This document shows, one piece after another, positions 17,142 to 25,908 of a DNA stretch of 64,000 bases (its first letter is position 1; the number at the start of each line of letters is the position of its first letter). Origin of the DNA: Roseateles_B sp041906185 (lineage in GTDB: Bacteria > Pseudomonadota > Gammaproteobacteria > Burkholderiales > Burkholderiaceae_C); the NCBI GenBank assembly GCA_041906185.1, contig JAYRJQ010000024.1:13243-77242 (forward strand). The letters run 5' to 3'. A program made the translations under genes and the position numbers. A model generated the notes under the pieces. It was given only the letters and a program-made list of their open reading frames with translations, had not been told where the DNA came from and did no database searches.

Positions 17142-17368
17142 CTTGGGCGCGCGCCCCCCGTGGGTCCGCGGCTGGCGTGCGGGTAGGGAGGGGAGGGCGG
17201 GTTCGGCGGGCGGGGGGCAGGTGTTGCGCGCCGTCCCGCGAGGGCAGGCGCACTGGCGTCGCGCTTGTGCGTTGGCGGTGCCCCAAAGCAAAATGGCTGC
17301 AGGTCTTTCGAACTGCAGCCACGATTTGCCGGCATCCATGCAACGCACGCCTCCACACGGAGGCCACA
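17142..17368. other. non-coding spacer before the tRNA-Leu locus
   Basis: No supported gene. Short open frames here are G+C-driven and lack family resemblance. The only structured element is a perfect 8-bp inverted repeat, GGCTGCAG (17295-17302) and CTGCAGCC (17313-17320). Read on the minus strand it is followed by ATTTTGCTTTG, so it may be a second terminator behind the tRNA gene. Confidence 0.5.
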
Positions 17369-17407
17369 AAAACAAAAGCCAGCTCTGCGAAACAGAAGCT
17401 GGCTTTT
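17369..17407 (-). terminator. intrinsic terminator of tRNA-Leu
   Basis: On the minus strand AAAAGCCAGCT (17407-17397) pairs with AGCTGGCTTTT (17384-17374), followed by a T-rich tail GTTTTTG. It begins 10 bases after the tRNA CCA end. Confidence 0.75.
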
Positions 17408-17416
17408 GCGAGCATT

Positions 17417-17501
<85 letters not shown>

Positions 17502-17587
17502 AAGGTTTCCAAGCTTTTTGTTCAAACCGGATCACATGAACTATGATCTCTCTGAACGAATTGCCTGGCCGTTTCAGGAAAGCTGAG

Positions 17588-17617
17588 ATTCTATCATCAA
17601 AAATTTTAAGAACACAA
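17588..17617 (-). promoter_or_regulatory. candidate promoter of tRNA-Leu
   Basis: Minus-strand TTGTGT (17617-17612), 18-base spacer, TAGAAT (17593-17588). It would give a leader of about 80 bases before the mature tRNA. The elements lie inside the open frame leading into rnr on the other strand. Confidence 0.45.
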
Positions 17618-17673
17618 GTGGTCCCGGCAACAATGCCGGTTCTCAGGCAGCGCTGCTGAGCGAAGTCGAAGGC

Positions 17674-19911
17674 GTGGTGCAGGGACACCGCGACGGTCAC
17701 GGCTTCCTCATCCCCGACGACGGGCAGCCCGACCTCTACCTGTCTTCCCAGGAAATGCACGCTGTGATGCACGGCGACCGCCTGCGGGCGCGCATCGTGC
17801 GCTACGACAAGCGCGGCCGCCCGGAGGGCCGAGTGCTGGAGATCCTCGATCGCAAGAAGCGCCCCATCATCGGGCGCCTGCTGCTCGAGTCGGGCGTGTG
17901 GCTCGTGGCGCCGGAAGACAAGCGCTACGGGCAGGACATCCTGGTGCCCAAGAACGCCATCGCGAACGCCACGGCGGGGCAGGTGGTGGCCGTCGAGCTG
18001 ACGGAGCCGCCCTCGCTGTACTCGCAGCCGGTAGGCCGTGTGACCGAGGTGCTGGGCGAGATCGACGATCCCGGCATGGAGATCGAGATCGCGGTCCGCA
18101 AGTACGAGGTCCCGCATCGCTTCAGCGCCGAGACCCTCGCGCAGGCCGCCAAGCTGCCGGACCGCGTGCGTGCGGTGGACATGAAGAACCGCGTGGACCT
18201 GCGCGACGTGCCGCTGGTCACCATCGACGGCGAGGATGCCCGTGACTTCGACGATGCGGTGTACTGCACGCCGCACAAGCAGGGACGCGGCAAGACGGCG
18301 TTCAAGGGCTGGCGCCTGCTGGTCGCCATCGCCGACGTCAGCCATTACGTGAAGCCTGGCGAGGCGCTGGACCTCGATGCCTACGAGCGCGCGACCTCGG
18401 TCTACTTCCCGCGCCGCGTGATCCCGATGCTGCCGGAGAAGCTCTCCAACGGCCTGTGCTCGCTGAACCCCGATCAGGACCGCCTGTCCATGGTCTGCGA
18501 CATGCTGGTCACGGAGGAGGGCGAGACCTTCGCCTACCAGTTCTATCCGGCCGTGATCTGCTCGCATGCGCGCCTCACCTACAACGAGGTGGCTGCGGTC
18601 CTGGCGAACACGCACGGCCCCGAGGCCGCGCGCCGCAAGGAGCTGGTGCCGCACCTGCTGCATCTGCACGAGGTCTACCGCGCCTTGCTGAGCCAGCGCC
18701 AGCGGCGCGGTGCGGTCGACTTCGACACGGTCGAGACGCAGATCGTCTGCGACGACAACGGCCGCATCGAGAAGATCATCCCGCGCACCCGCAGCGACGC
18801 CCACCGCCTGATCGAGGAAGCCATGCTGGCGGCCAACGTCTGCGCGGCCGACTTCATCGCCGGGGGCAAGCACCATTCGCTGTACCGCGTCCACGAGGGC
18901 CCGACGCCCGAGAAGCGCACGGTGCTGCAGGCCTATCTGCGCGCCTTGGGGCTCGGCATGGGGCTGTCGGACGACCCGTCGCCCGGTGAGTTCCAGGCCA
19001 TCGCGCAGGCCACCAAGGACCGCCCGGACGCCACGCAGATCCACACCATGCTGCTGCGCTCCATGCAGCAGGCGATCTATACCGGGGCCAATGCCGGGCA
19101 CTTCGGCCTGGCCTACCAGGCCTACACGCACTTCACCAGCCCGATCCGGCGCTACCCCGATCTGCTGGTGCATCGCGTGATCAAGGCCATGCTGGGCAAC
19201 AAGCGTTACCAGCTGGACGCGGCCAAGATGGACGTGCCTACGCCGCCCAAGCGGCCCGGCAAGGCCAAGCCGATCAACCCGGCATCGGCCAGCACCGAGG
19301 TCGAGCGCTGGGAGGTGGTCGGGGCGCACTGCAGCGCCAACGAGCGCCGCGCCGACGAAGCCTCACGCGACGTCGAGGCCTGGCTCAAGTGCCGCTACAT
19401 GCGCGAGCACCTGGGCGAGGAATTCAGCGGCACCGTCAACGCGGTGACGAGCTTCGGGCTGTTCGTGCAGCTGGACGCGCTCTTCGTCGAGGGCCTGGTC
19501 CACATCACCGAGCTGGGCGGCGAGTACTACCGCTTCGACGAGGTGCGCCAGGAGCTGCGCGGCGAGCGCACAGGCATTCGCTACGCCACGGGCGCACGGG
19601 TGCAGGTGCAGGTCAGCCGTGTGGACCTGGACGGCCGCAAGATCGATTTCCGCCTCGTGCGGGAGACCGACGAGCTGCGCCCGTCCGCCCGTCCGGCGCG
19701 CGACAAGACCGGCCAGGCGGCGCCCCGCCAGCCGACGGACAGGCTGGCCGATGTCCAGCGCCAGGACCGCGAGGTCAAGGCCAGCGGCAAGCGCGCGCGC
19801 TCGGGCAGCGCCTCTCGCGGCGGCAGCGCCGCGGCGGTGTCGCCTGTGAAGGCACGCAAGGCAGCGGCGCGTCAGGCGACGGAATCGGGCAAGAGCCGCA
19901 AGCGCCGCTGA
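17674..19911 (+). CDS. rnr: ribonuclease R
   Basis: 3'-5' exoribonuclease that degrades structured RNA. 745 residues from GTG 17674. The cold-shock domains come first, then the RNB catalytic domain with DGEDARDFDDAVYC (about 190), then the S1 domain (GTVNAVTSFGLFVQLDALF) and a Lys/Arg/Ala-rich tail. The start is uncertain: the same frame is open without ATG, GTG or TTG back to a TGA at 17584, and the in-frame upstream residues LLSEVEG look like family sequence. The true start may therefore be a rare codon further upstream. Confidence 0.92.
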   Translation: MVQGHRDGHGFLIPDDGQPDLYLSSQEMHAVMHGDRLRARIVRYDKRGRPEGRVLEILDRKKRPIIGRLLLESGVWLVAPEDKRYGQDILVPKNAIANATAGQVVAVELTEPPSLYSQPVGRVTEVLGEIDDPGMEIEIAVRKYEVPHRFSAETLAQAAKLPDRVRAVDMKNRVDLRDVPLVTIDGEDARDFDDAVYCTPHKQGRGKTAFKGWRLLVAIADVSHYVKPGEALDLDAYERATSVYFPRRVIPMLPEKLSNGLCSLNPDQDRLSMVCDMLVTEEGETFAYQFYPAVICSHARLTYNEVAAVLANTHGPEAARRKELVPHLLHLHEVYRALLSQRQRRGAVDFDTVETQIVCDDNGRIEKIIPRTRSDAHRLIEEAMLAANVCAADFIAGGKHHSLYRVHEGPTPEKRTVLQAYLRALGLGMGLSDDPSPGEFQAIAQATKDRPDATQIHTMLLRSMQQAIYTGANAGHFGLAYQAYTHFTSPIRRYPDLLVHRVIKAMLGNKRYQLDAAKMDVPTPPKRPGKAKPINPASASTEVERWEVVGAHCSANERRADEASRDVEAWLKCRYMREHLGEEFSGTVNAVTSFGLFVQLDALFVEGLVHITELGGEYYRFDEVRQELRGERTGIRYATGARVQVQVSRVDLDGRKIDFRLVRETDELRPSARPARDKTGQAAPRQPTDRLADVQRQDREVKASGKRARSGSASRGGSAAAVSPVKARKAAARQATESGKSRKRR

Positions 19912-19919
19912 GGCGGTTT

Positions 19920-19940
19920 GCCGGGCACGACCCGGCTTTC
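19920..19940. terminator. bidirectional terminator between rnr and nnr
   Basis: GCCGGG (19920-19925), loop CACGA, CCCGGC (19931-19936), then TTTCTG. It lies between the convergent stops of rnr and the minus-strand nnr gene; the T-tract is short in both directions. Confidence 0.5.
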
Positions 19941-19953
19941 TGCCTCGATCGCC

Positions 19954-21513
19954 TCAGGGCTGTCGCGGCTGGCGTGCGTGCATCCGCTCGATGAGATCGG
20001 CGGCGCGCAGCGGCGCCCGCGCACCCGCGGCCGCCTCGCCATGACAGGCCACGCTGCGGGTGGCGACTTCATGGGGCGTGTCGCTCGGCTGTTGCGCCCA
20101 CAGTCCGCCCATCCAGCCGGCCAGCACGTCCCCCGTGCCGGCACCTGCGAGTGCAGCGTTGCCGCTGCCGTTGAGATGCAGTGGCTCGTCCGGGCTGGCG
20201 ATGACCGTGCCGGAGCCCTTGAGCACCACCGTGCAGTCGAACGCGGCGGCCAGCGCGCGCGCGGCGCCCAGCCGGTCGTCCTGCGCCCGTGTCACGGTCT
20301 GGCCCAGCAGCCGGGCCGCTTCCAGGGGATGGGGCGTCAGCACCGTCTGCAGGCCTCGAGCGCGACGACCGCGGAGCGTCTGCTGCGCCTGCTCGTTCGC
20401 CGCGACGCTGTTGAGCCCGTCGGCATCGAGCACCAGGCGATGCGCGTGCTGAAGGAGTGGCAGCAGCAGTCCGGTGCTTTCGAGGGCGGTGCCGGCGCCG
20501 CAGCCGGCCACGAGGGTCAGGTCTTGCCAGGCCGTGCTGCCATCGAGCCGGCCGGCGTCGGCATCGGGCCAGTCCATGAGTTCCGGCCGGCGGTGCACAC
20601 CGGCGCGTTGGGCGTCCGTGCCAAGGTGCAGCGACTTCACGAACACCTTGCCAGCGCCCGCCGCCAGCGCGGCGCAGGCGGCCAGTTCCGCGGCGCCCTG
20701 CATGTGGGTTGCACCACCCACCACCAGCACCTGGCCGTAGCTGCCCTTGTGGCTGGCATGGGCTCGGGCGCTTGATGTGGGCATCCGATTCGGCTCGCCA
20801 GGGGCGATGAGCCAACCGGCGTCGCCGCGTGCGGCGGGAACGCCGAGCGTGTCCAGCCAGATCCGGCCGGCGAAATCACGGCCCCGTGCCGTGAACAGGC
20901 CGGGCTTGAGGCTCAGCAGGCACAGGGTGTGATCGGCCCGGACCACGGCGCCGGGGCGTCCCTCGGCGTCGGGGCAGGGCTGGCCCGTGTCGCCCAGCAG
21001 CCCGCTGGGCAGGTCCACGCTCAGCACGGGCACGCCGCCGGCGTTGAGGGCGGCGATGGCCTCGGCCAGGTCGCCCTGCGGTGCCCGCTGGGCGCCGAGG
21101 CCCAGCAGGGCGTCGATGAGGAGATCGCAGCCCGCGGGCGGGCGGGGCGAGTTGCCCAGGTGGACGGCGGCGTCCGTCGCGGTGGCCCGCGGCGTCAGCG
21201 CATCCAGGGCCCATTGCGCGTCGGGCGGCAGCGGCTTGCCGGTGTTCAGCAGGCTGACGTGGACGTCCAGCCCCTGGCCGGCGAGATGCCGCGCGGCCAC
21301 GAGGCCGTCACCGCCATTGTTGCCGGGCCCGCAGGCCACCCAGACGCGGCGGGCGTGCGGGGCGAGGGCCAGGGCGAGCCTTGCCACCGCGAGCCCGGCG
21401 CGGGCCATCAGGGCGTGAGCGGGCGCGGCCGCGAGGGCCTCGGCCTCCAGCGCGCGGCAGCCCGACGTGCTGAAGAGGGGGTGGCGGCCGCCGTGGTGGA
21501 GAACCTCGATCAT
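19954..21513 (-). CDS. nnr: bifunctional NAD(P)H-hydrate epimerase / ADP-dependent dehydratase
   Basis: Repairs damaged NADHX/NADPHX. 519 residues. The N-terminal YjeF_N epimerase domain (about 1-215) has VACGPGNNGGDGLVAARH. The C-terminal ribokinase-like dehydratase domain carries VLTPHPLEAARLLG and the signature NGSGNAALAGAGTGDVLAG. The minus-strand ATG at 21513 begins MIEVLHHGG; a longer open frame upstream is only G+C-driven. It is transcribed after the flavin oxidoreductase gene, 14 bases away, so the two are probably one operon. Confidence 0.93.
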   Translation of the reverse strand: MIEVLHHGGRHPLFSTSGCRALEAEALAAAPAHALMARAGLAVARLALALAPHARRVWVACGPGNNGGDGLVAARHLAGQGLDVHVSLLNTGKPLPPDAQWALDALTPRATATDAAVHLGNSPRPPAGCDLLIDALLGLGAQRAPQGDLAEAIAALNAGGVPVLSVDLPSGLLGDTGQPCPDAEGRPGAVVRADHTLCLLSLKPGLFTARGRDFAGRIWLDTLGVPAARGDAGWLIAPGEPNRMPTSSARAHASHKGSYGQVLVVGGATHMQGAAELAACAALAAGAGKVFVKSLHLGTDAQRAGVHRRPELMDWPDADAGRLDGSTAWQDLTLVAGCGAGTALESTGLLLPLLQHAHRLVLDADGLNSVAANEQAQQTLRGRRARGLQTVLTPHPLEAARLLGQTVTRAQDDRLGAARALAAAFDCTVVLKGSGTVIASPDEPLHLNGSGNAALAGAGTGDVLAGWMGGLWAQQPSDTPHEVATRSVACHGEAAAGARAPLRAADLIERMHARQPRQP

Positions 21514-21527
21514 GCGGCCACTCCAGC

Positions 21528-22826
21528 TCAGCCCCGTCGCGTGGCGGCGAAGGGGGCGAGGTCCAGTCCGGGGTCGCGTCCGCCGATCAGTGCGGCCATG
21601 ACCTGGGCGGCGCCGGCGGCCATCGCCGCGCCCTGGCCGCCATGGGCCAGGTTCAGCCAGATGCCTTCGGCCCCGCTGGCGCCCAGCAGGGGCAGGCCGT
21701 CGGCGTTCATCAGGCGGCTCCCCTGCCAGTACTGGACCTGCTGGGGCTGGATGGCGCCCGGGAACCAGTCGTGCAGCACGGCGTGCAGAGCCTCGAAGCC
21801 CTTGTCGCCGCGGCTCGGGGGCTGGAAGCTGGCACCGCCGCTGACGCGAACGCGTTGGCCCAGGCGGCTGAGGATGACCTGCTGCTCGTCGTCGATGAGG
21901 TTGGCGCGCGGGCCGAGGTCCGGGAAGGCCTCGAGCTGGCGCAGTGGTGCCGTCAGCGTGCGGCCCCACACCTGCCGCAGCGCCGGCTTCAACCCCAGCT
22001 GATGCAGCAGTGGATCGCCCACCTGCGCGCCGCAAAGCAGAACGGCATCGAAGCTGTGCGTCTGGACCTCCCGCGGGCTGGGCAGGGTGGCGGGCCCGGC
22101 GGCGCTGCTCGCCTCCTGCCGCGGGTTCACGGCGGGCAGGCCGGCCTGCGGCGCCGGGCCGTGGGTGAGGGCAGGGCGCTTGCCGGCCTGGAGCTGGTGG
22201 ACCTCGGTGTGGAAGCTGAAGTGCACGCCCAGGCGCTGGGCCGCTTGCTTCAGCAGCAGGCACAGCTCGCGGCCGTTCGTGGCCTCGGCCTCGGGCAGAT
22301 GCCAGCCGCCGTGCAGCGGGATGTCCGGATTGAGGCCCGGCTCATGCTGGCGGCATTGGTCGGCGTCCCGCCACGCGTGGGACACGCCGGCCTGCCGCCA
22401 GGACTCGGCCAGCGCCTGCGCCTTGCGGGCCTGCGCCTCGCTGCGCACCAGGAGCAGCAGACCCTCGCTGCGCTCATGGTCCAGCTGCAGCTGGCGCCGC
22501 AGCACGGTCGAGCGGGCCAGGCTTTGCTGGGCCAGGGCGCGCAGGGTCCCGGCGGTCGCGTCGTCGCGCTGGGCGCGTGCCTGACGGGCGGCCCAGCGCC
22601 AGCCGGGATGGCTCAGGCTCGAGCCCTGCAGTGCCAGCGGCTGGCTGCCGCACAGGGCGCCCCAGACGCCGCTGAGCGCCGGGGCGCTGAGCCCGCCCTG
22701 GGCGAAGCTGGACTCCGAGGCCACGCTGCCGCTGCGCTCGAACACGACGACGGCGTGCCCCTGCGCGGCCAGTTCCAGGGCCGCGTGGGTGCCGGTGATG
22801 CCGGCGCCGATGATGGCGACTTCCAT
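21528..22826 (-). CDS. DAO-family FAD-dependent oxidoreductase (DadA-like)
   Basis: 432 residues. The N-terminal Rossmann fold VAIIGAGITGTHAALELAAQ is followed by the ESSFAQGG segment typical of D-amino-acid dehydrogenases. The C-terminal FAD-binding GIWLNLAHGGQGAAMAAG closes the fold. Substrate unknown; D-amino acids are the family-level guess. It lacks the longer conserved motifs I would need to call it DadA outright. Divergent from rpsB. Confidence 0.85.
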   Translation of the reverse strand: MEVAIIGAGITGTHAALELAAQGHAVVVFERSGSVASESSFAQGGLSAPALSGVWGALCGSQPLALQGSSLSHPGWRWAARQARAQRDDATAGTLRALAQQSLARSTVLRRQLQLDHERSEGLLLLVRSEAQARKAQALAESWRQAGVSHAWRDADQCRQHEPGLNPDIPLHGGWHLPEAEATNGRELCLLLKQAAQRLGVHFSFHTEVHQLQAGKRPALTHGPAPQAGLPAVNPRQEASSAAGPATLPSPREVQTHSFDAVLLCGAQVGDPLLHQLGLKPALRQVWGRTLTAPLRQLEAFPDLGPRANLIDDEQQVILSRLGQRVRVSGGASFQPPSRGDKGFEALHAVLHDWFPGAIQPQQVQYWQGSRLMNADGLPLLGASGAEGIWLNLAHGGQGAAMAAGAAQVMAALIGGRDPGLDLAPFAATRRG

Positions 22827-22934
22827 TCAGGACCTCGCCATGATGAAGGAGGGGAAGGCCGCGCCGTCAGCGGCGGTCATACGGTGCGCCAGAGGCCCGG
22901 GGGCGACGCAGGGGAAGGGGGCGAAGTTCAATCG

Positions 22935-22943
22935 TGCTATACT
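22935..22943 (+). promoter_or_regulatory. extended -10 promoter of rpsB-tsf
   Basis: TG at 22935-22936 then C and TATACT (22938-22943). No good -35 at 17 bases, consistent with an extended -10 promoter. Confidence 0.5.
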
Positions 22944-23021
22944 CTTTGGGTTTTGCCGGATAGTGCAAGCCATTCAAGGGGGCTTCTTGCCCTGACTTGA
23001 TCCGCGCTTGCTGCAGGAGCC

Positions 23022-23059
23022 GGCACCCTTTTCGTGGGTTTGTCCCATGGGCGGGTGCC
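23022..23059 (+). promoter_or_regulatory. structured rpsB leader hairpin (candidate S2 autoregulatory element)
   Basis: GGCACCC (23022-23028) pairs with GGGTGCC (23053-23059). The loop contains a second small stem GGG/CCC. In other bacteria the rpsB leader binds S2 to repress its own operon; that role here is inference from position and structure. Confidence 0.4.
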
Positions 23060-23185
23060 AGGCGGGTCGGGCAAATCAATCGCAAACCGGCAATCGAAAG
23101 GTGTCGTGTCTGCAGCGGGCCTTTTTCTGCCCTGTGCTGCGACGCGATTCGAGCCGGATTTTAGAACCAACCTTCGGAGTTACTC

Positions 23186-23932
23186 ATGTCCGTGACGATG
23201 CGCGAAATGCTGGAAGCCGGTGTCCACTTTGGTCACCAAACCCGCTTCTGGAACCCCAAGATGGCCCCCTTCATCTACGGCCATCGCAACAAGATCCACA
23301 TCATCAACCTCGAAAAGACGCTGCCCAAGTTCGAGGAAGCGCTGAAGTTCGTGCGCCAGCTGTCGGCCAAGCGCGGCACGATCCTGATGATCGGTACCAA
23401 GCGTCAAGCCCGCGAGATCGTCGCTGCTGAAGCCCAGCGCGCCGGCGTGCCCTTCGTGGACCAGCGTTGGCTGGGCGGCATGCTGACCAACTTCAAGACG
23501 GTCAAGGGTTCGCTGAAGAACCTGAAGGACATGCAGGCTCAAGTCGAGAACGGCACCCAGCCCGCCATCAAGAAGGAAGCGCTGATGTTCCAGCGTGACC
23601 TGGCCAAGCTGGAAAAGAACATCGGCGGTATCCAGGACATGGGCGCTCTGCCTGACGCCCTGTTCGTCATCGACGTCGGCTACCACAAGATCGCCATCGC
23701 CGAAGCCAAGAAGCTGGGCATTCCCGTGATCGGCGTGGTGGACACCAACCACTCGCCCGAAGGCATCGACTACATCATCCCGGGCAACGACGACTCCGCC
23801 AAGGCTGTCGCTCTGTACGCCAAGGCCGTGGCTGACGCCGTGCTGGAAGGCCGTGCCAACAGCACCGCCGAGCTGGTGCAGGCTGTTGCCGCCGATGGCG
23901 ACGAATTCGTGGAAGTGAACGAAGGCGCCTGA
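23186..23932 (+). CDS. rpsB: 30S ribosomal protein S2
   Basis: 248 residues beginning MSVTMREMLEAGVHFGHQ, with the family motifs WNPKMAPFIYG and DQRWLGGMLTNFKT. CGGAG precedes ATG 23186. First gene of the rpsB-tsf pair; an intrinsic terminator sits between the two. Confidence 0.98.
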   Translation: MSVTMREMLEAGVHFGHQTRFWNPKMAPFIYGHRNKIHIINLEKTLPKFEEALKFVRQLSAKRGTILMIGTKRQAREIVAAEAQRAGVPFVDQRWLGGMLTNFKTVKGSLKNLKDMQAQVENGTQPAIKKEALMFQRDLAKLEKNIGGIQDMGALPDALFVIDVGYHKIAIAEAKKLGIPVIGVVDTNHSPEGIDYIIPGNDDSAKAVALYAKAVADAVLEGRANSTAELVQAVAADGDEFVEVNEGA

Positions 23933-23954
23933 GCCCTTCGGCACTTGCTCACCA

Positions 23955-23977
23955 GGGGCTGATTCAGCCCCTTTTTT
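23955..23977 (+). terminator. intrinsic terminator/attenuator between rpsB and tsf
   Basis: GGGGCTG (23955-23961), loop ATT, CAGCCCC (23965-23971), then six Ts. Strong structure. Read-through would set the S2 to EF-Ts ratio, as in other bacteria with this arrangement. Confidence 0.85.
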
Positions 23978-24039
23978 CCACGCTGAATCTGTATCTCGAG
24001 GAGCCGCGCGTCGGCTCCCGTTTCCCAACGGAGATTGAA

Positions 24040-24951
24040 ATGGCTGCTATTACCGCAAGCATGGTCGCCGAGCTGCGCGCCCGTACCGACGCTCCCATGA
24101 TGGAGTGCAAGAAGGCCCTGACCGAAGCCGAGGGTGACCTGACCCGTGCCGAGGAAATCCTGCGCGTCAAGCTGGGCAACAAGGCTGGCAAGGCTGCTTC
24201 CCGCATCACCGCCGAAGGCGTGGTGGCTGCTGCCGTCGTCGGCGGCGCCGGCGCGCTGCTCGAAGTCAACTGCGAAACCGACTTCGTGTCCAAGAACGAG
24301 GCCTTCCTGGCCTTCGTGAACGCCCTGGCCGGCCTGGTTGCCGAGAAGAACCCCGCTGACGTCGACGCCCTGTCGGCACTGCCCCTGTCCCAGGAAGGCT
24401 TCGGCCCGACCGTGGAAGACGTGCGCAAGGGCCTGATCGGCAAGATCGGCGAGAACATGACGATCCGTCGCTTCAAGCGCTACGAAGGTGGCAAGCTGGT
24501 GTCGTACCTGCACGGCACCCGCATCGGCGTGATGGTCGAGTTCGACGGTGACGACGTGGCTGCCAAGGACGTCGCCATGCACGTCGCCGCCATGAAGCCG
24601 GCCGCCCTGTCCTCCGCCGAAGTGCCGGCCGAGCTGGTCGCCAAGGAGCGCAAGATCGCCGAAGAGAAGGCTGCCGAGTCCGGCAAGCCCGCCGACATCG
24701 TCGCCAAGATGGTCGAAGGCTCGGTGCAGAAGTTCCTGAAGGAAGTCTCGCTGCTGGACCAGGTCTTCGTGAAGGCCGCCGATGGCAAGCAGACCGTCGC
24801 CGCCATGCTGAAGGAAAAGGCCACCGCGGTGAAGAGCTTCACCCTGTACGTGGTCGGCGAAGGCATCGAGAAGAAGGTCGACGACTTCGCAGCTGAAGTG
24901 GCCGCCCAGAAGGCTGCCGCCGAAGCGGCTGCTGCTGCCAAGAACGCCTGA
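24040..24951 (+). CDS. tsf: elongation factor Ts
   Basis: Nucleotide exchange factor for EF-Tu. 303 residues. N-terminal UBA-like domain with LRARTDAPMMECKKAL, core domains with NCETDFVSKNEAF, and C-terminal coiled coil. GGAG precedes ATG 24040. Confidence 0.98.
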   Translation: MAAITASMVAELRARTDAPMMECKKALTEAEGDLTRAEEILRVKLGNKAGKAASRITAEGVVAAAVVGGAGALLEVNCETDFVSKNEAFLAFVNALAGLVAEKNPADVDALSALPLSQEGFGPTVEDVRKGLIGKIGENMTIRRFKRYEGGKLVSYLHGTRIGVMVEFDGDDVAAKDVAMHVAAMKPAALSSAEVPAELVAKERKIAEEKAAESGKPADIVAKMVEGSVQKFLKEVSLLDQVFVKAADGKQTVAAMLKEKATAVKSFTLYVVGEGIEKKVDDFAAEVAAQKAAAEAAAAAKNA

Positions 24952-25052
24952 GCGTCTTTTGGCCGGGCTGACGAGCCCGGTCTGCCGCTCGGCGTGACCT
25001 GGGAATGAGGGGGAGCCCCCGATTTCCTTGAATCACCGCGACGGCTGGAAAC

Positions 25053-25075
25053 AAAGGGCGCCTCTGGCGCCCTTT
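25053..25075 (+). terminator. hairpin between tsf and pyrH
   Basis: AAAGGGCGCC (25053-25062), loop TCT, GGCGCCCTTT (25066-25075): a perfect 10-bp stem with only three Ts in its own arm. Probably terminates tsf transcripts. TACACT directly after (25075-25080) could be the -10 of a pyrH promoter. Confidence 0.55.
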
Positions 25076-25147
25076 ACACTTGCGCCTGCGGTCGGGGGGG
25101 AGCTCTCCCCGGCATCGCGGCAACCCACCACCCACGACGAGGACACA

Positions 25148-25858
25148 ATGCCCGCGCACAAACGCATCCTGCTCAAACTTTCCGGTGAAGCCCTGATGGG
25201 CGATGACGCCTACGGCATCAACCGCGCCACCATCGTGCGCATGGTGCGCGAGATCCAGGAGGTGACGCAGTTGGGTGTGGAGGTGGCCGTCGTGATCGGC
25301 GGTGGCAACATCTTCCGCGGCGTGGCCGGCGGCTCGGTCGGCATGGACCGCGCCACCGCCGACTACATGGGCATGCTGGCCACGGTGATGAACTCCCTGG
25401 CGCTGGCCGACACCATGCGCCAGGAAGGCATGACGGCCCGCGTGATGTCCGCCATCAGCATCGAGCAGGTGGTCGAGCCCTATGTGCGCCCCAAGGCGCT
25501 GCAGTACCTCGAAGAGGGCAAGGTCGTCGTCTTCGCGGCCGGCACGGGCAATCCCTTCTTCACGACCGACACCGCCGCCGCGCTGCGCGGTGCCGAGATC
25601 GGCGCCGAGATCATGCTGAAGGCCACCAAGGTCGACGGCGTCTACACCGCCGACCCGAAGAAGGACCCGACGGCCACCCGCTACGCCCGCATCAGCTTCG
25701 ACGAGGCGATCACCAAGAATCTGCAGGTGCTGGACGCCACCGCGTTCGCCCTGTGCCGCGACCAGAAGCTGCCCATCAAGGTCTTCAGCATCTTCAAGGC
25801 CGGCGCGCTCAAGCGCGTGGTCATGGGCGAGGACGAGGGCACGCTGGTCCACGTTTGA
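25148..25858 (+). CDS. pyrH: uridylate kinase
   Basis: Phosphorylates UMP to UDP; hexameric amino-acid-kinase fold. 236 residues, beginning MPAHKRILLKLSGEALMG, with VVIGGGNIFRG and the DPKKDPTA segment. CGAGGACAC precedes the ATG. An open frame extends upstream to 25028, but it crosses the tsf-pyrH hairpin and is not used. Confidence 0.97.
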   Translation: MPAHKRILLKLSGEALMGDDAYGINRATIVRMVREIQEVTQLGVEVAVVIGGGNIFRGVAGGSVGMDRATADYMGMLATVMNSLALADTMRQEGMTARVMSAISIEQVVEPYVRPKALQYLEEGKVVVFAAGTGNPFFTTDTAAALRGAEIGAEIMLKATKVDGVYTADPKKDPTATRYARISFDEAITKNLQVLDATAFALCRDQKLPIKVFSIFKAGALKRVVMGEDEGTLVHV

Positions 25859-25908
25859 GCGTCCTGGCGCGTTGAGCCCGGGTCCATTCCTGAACAAGGT
25901 TGAGCATC

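Larger units (their letters stand above)
22827..23185 (+). other. divergent intergenic region holding the rpsB promoter and leader
   Basis: 359 bases without a gene. An extended -10 (TGCTATACT, 22935-22943) starts a leader of about 235 bases for rpsB. The leader has a stable hairpin at 23022-23059 and a T-rich stretch (GGGCCTTTTTCTGCCC, 23119-23134). The region before 22930 is the upstream side of the oxidoreductase gene, where I see no clear promoter. Confidence 0.6.
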
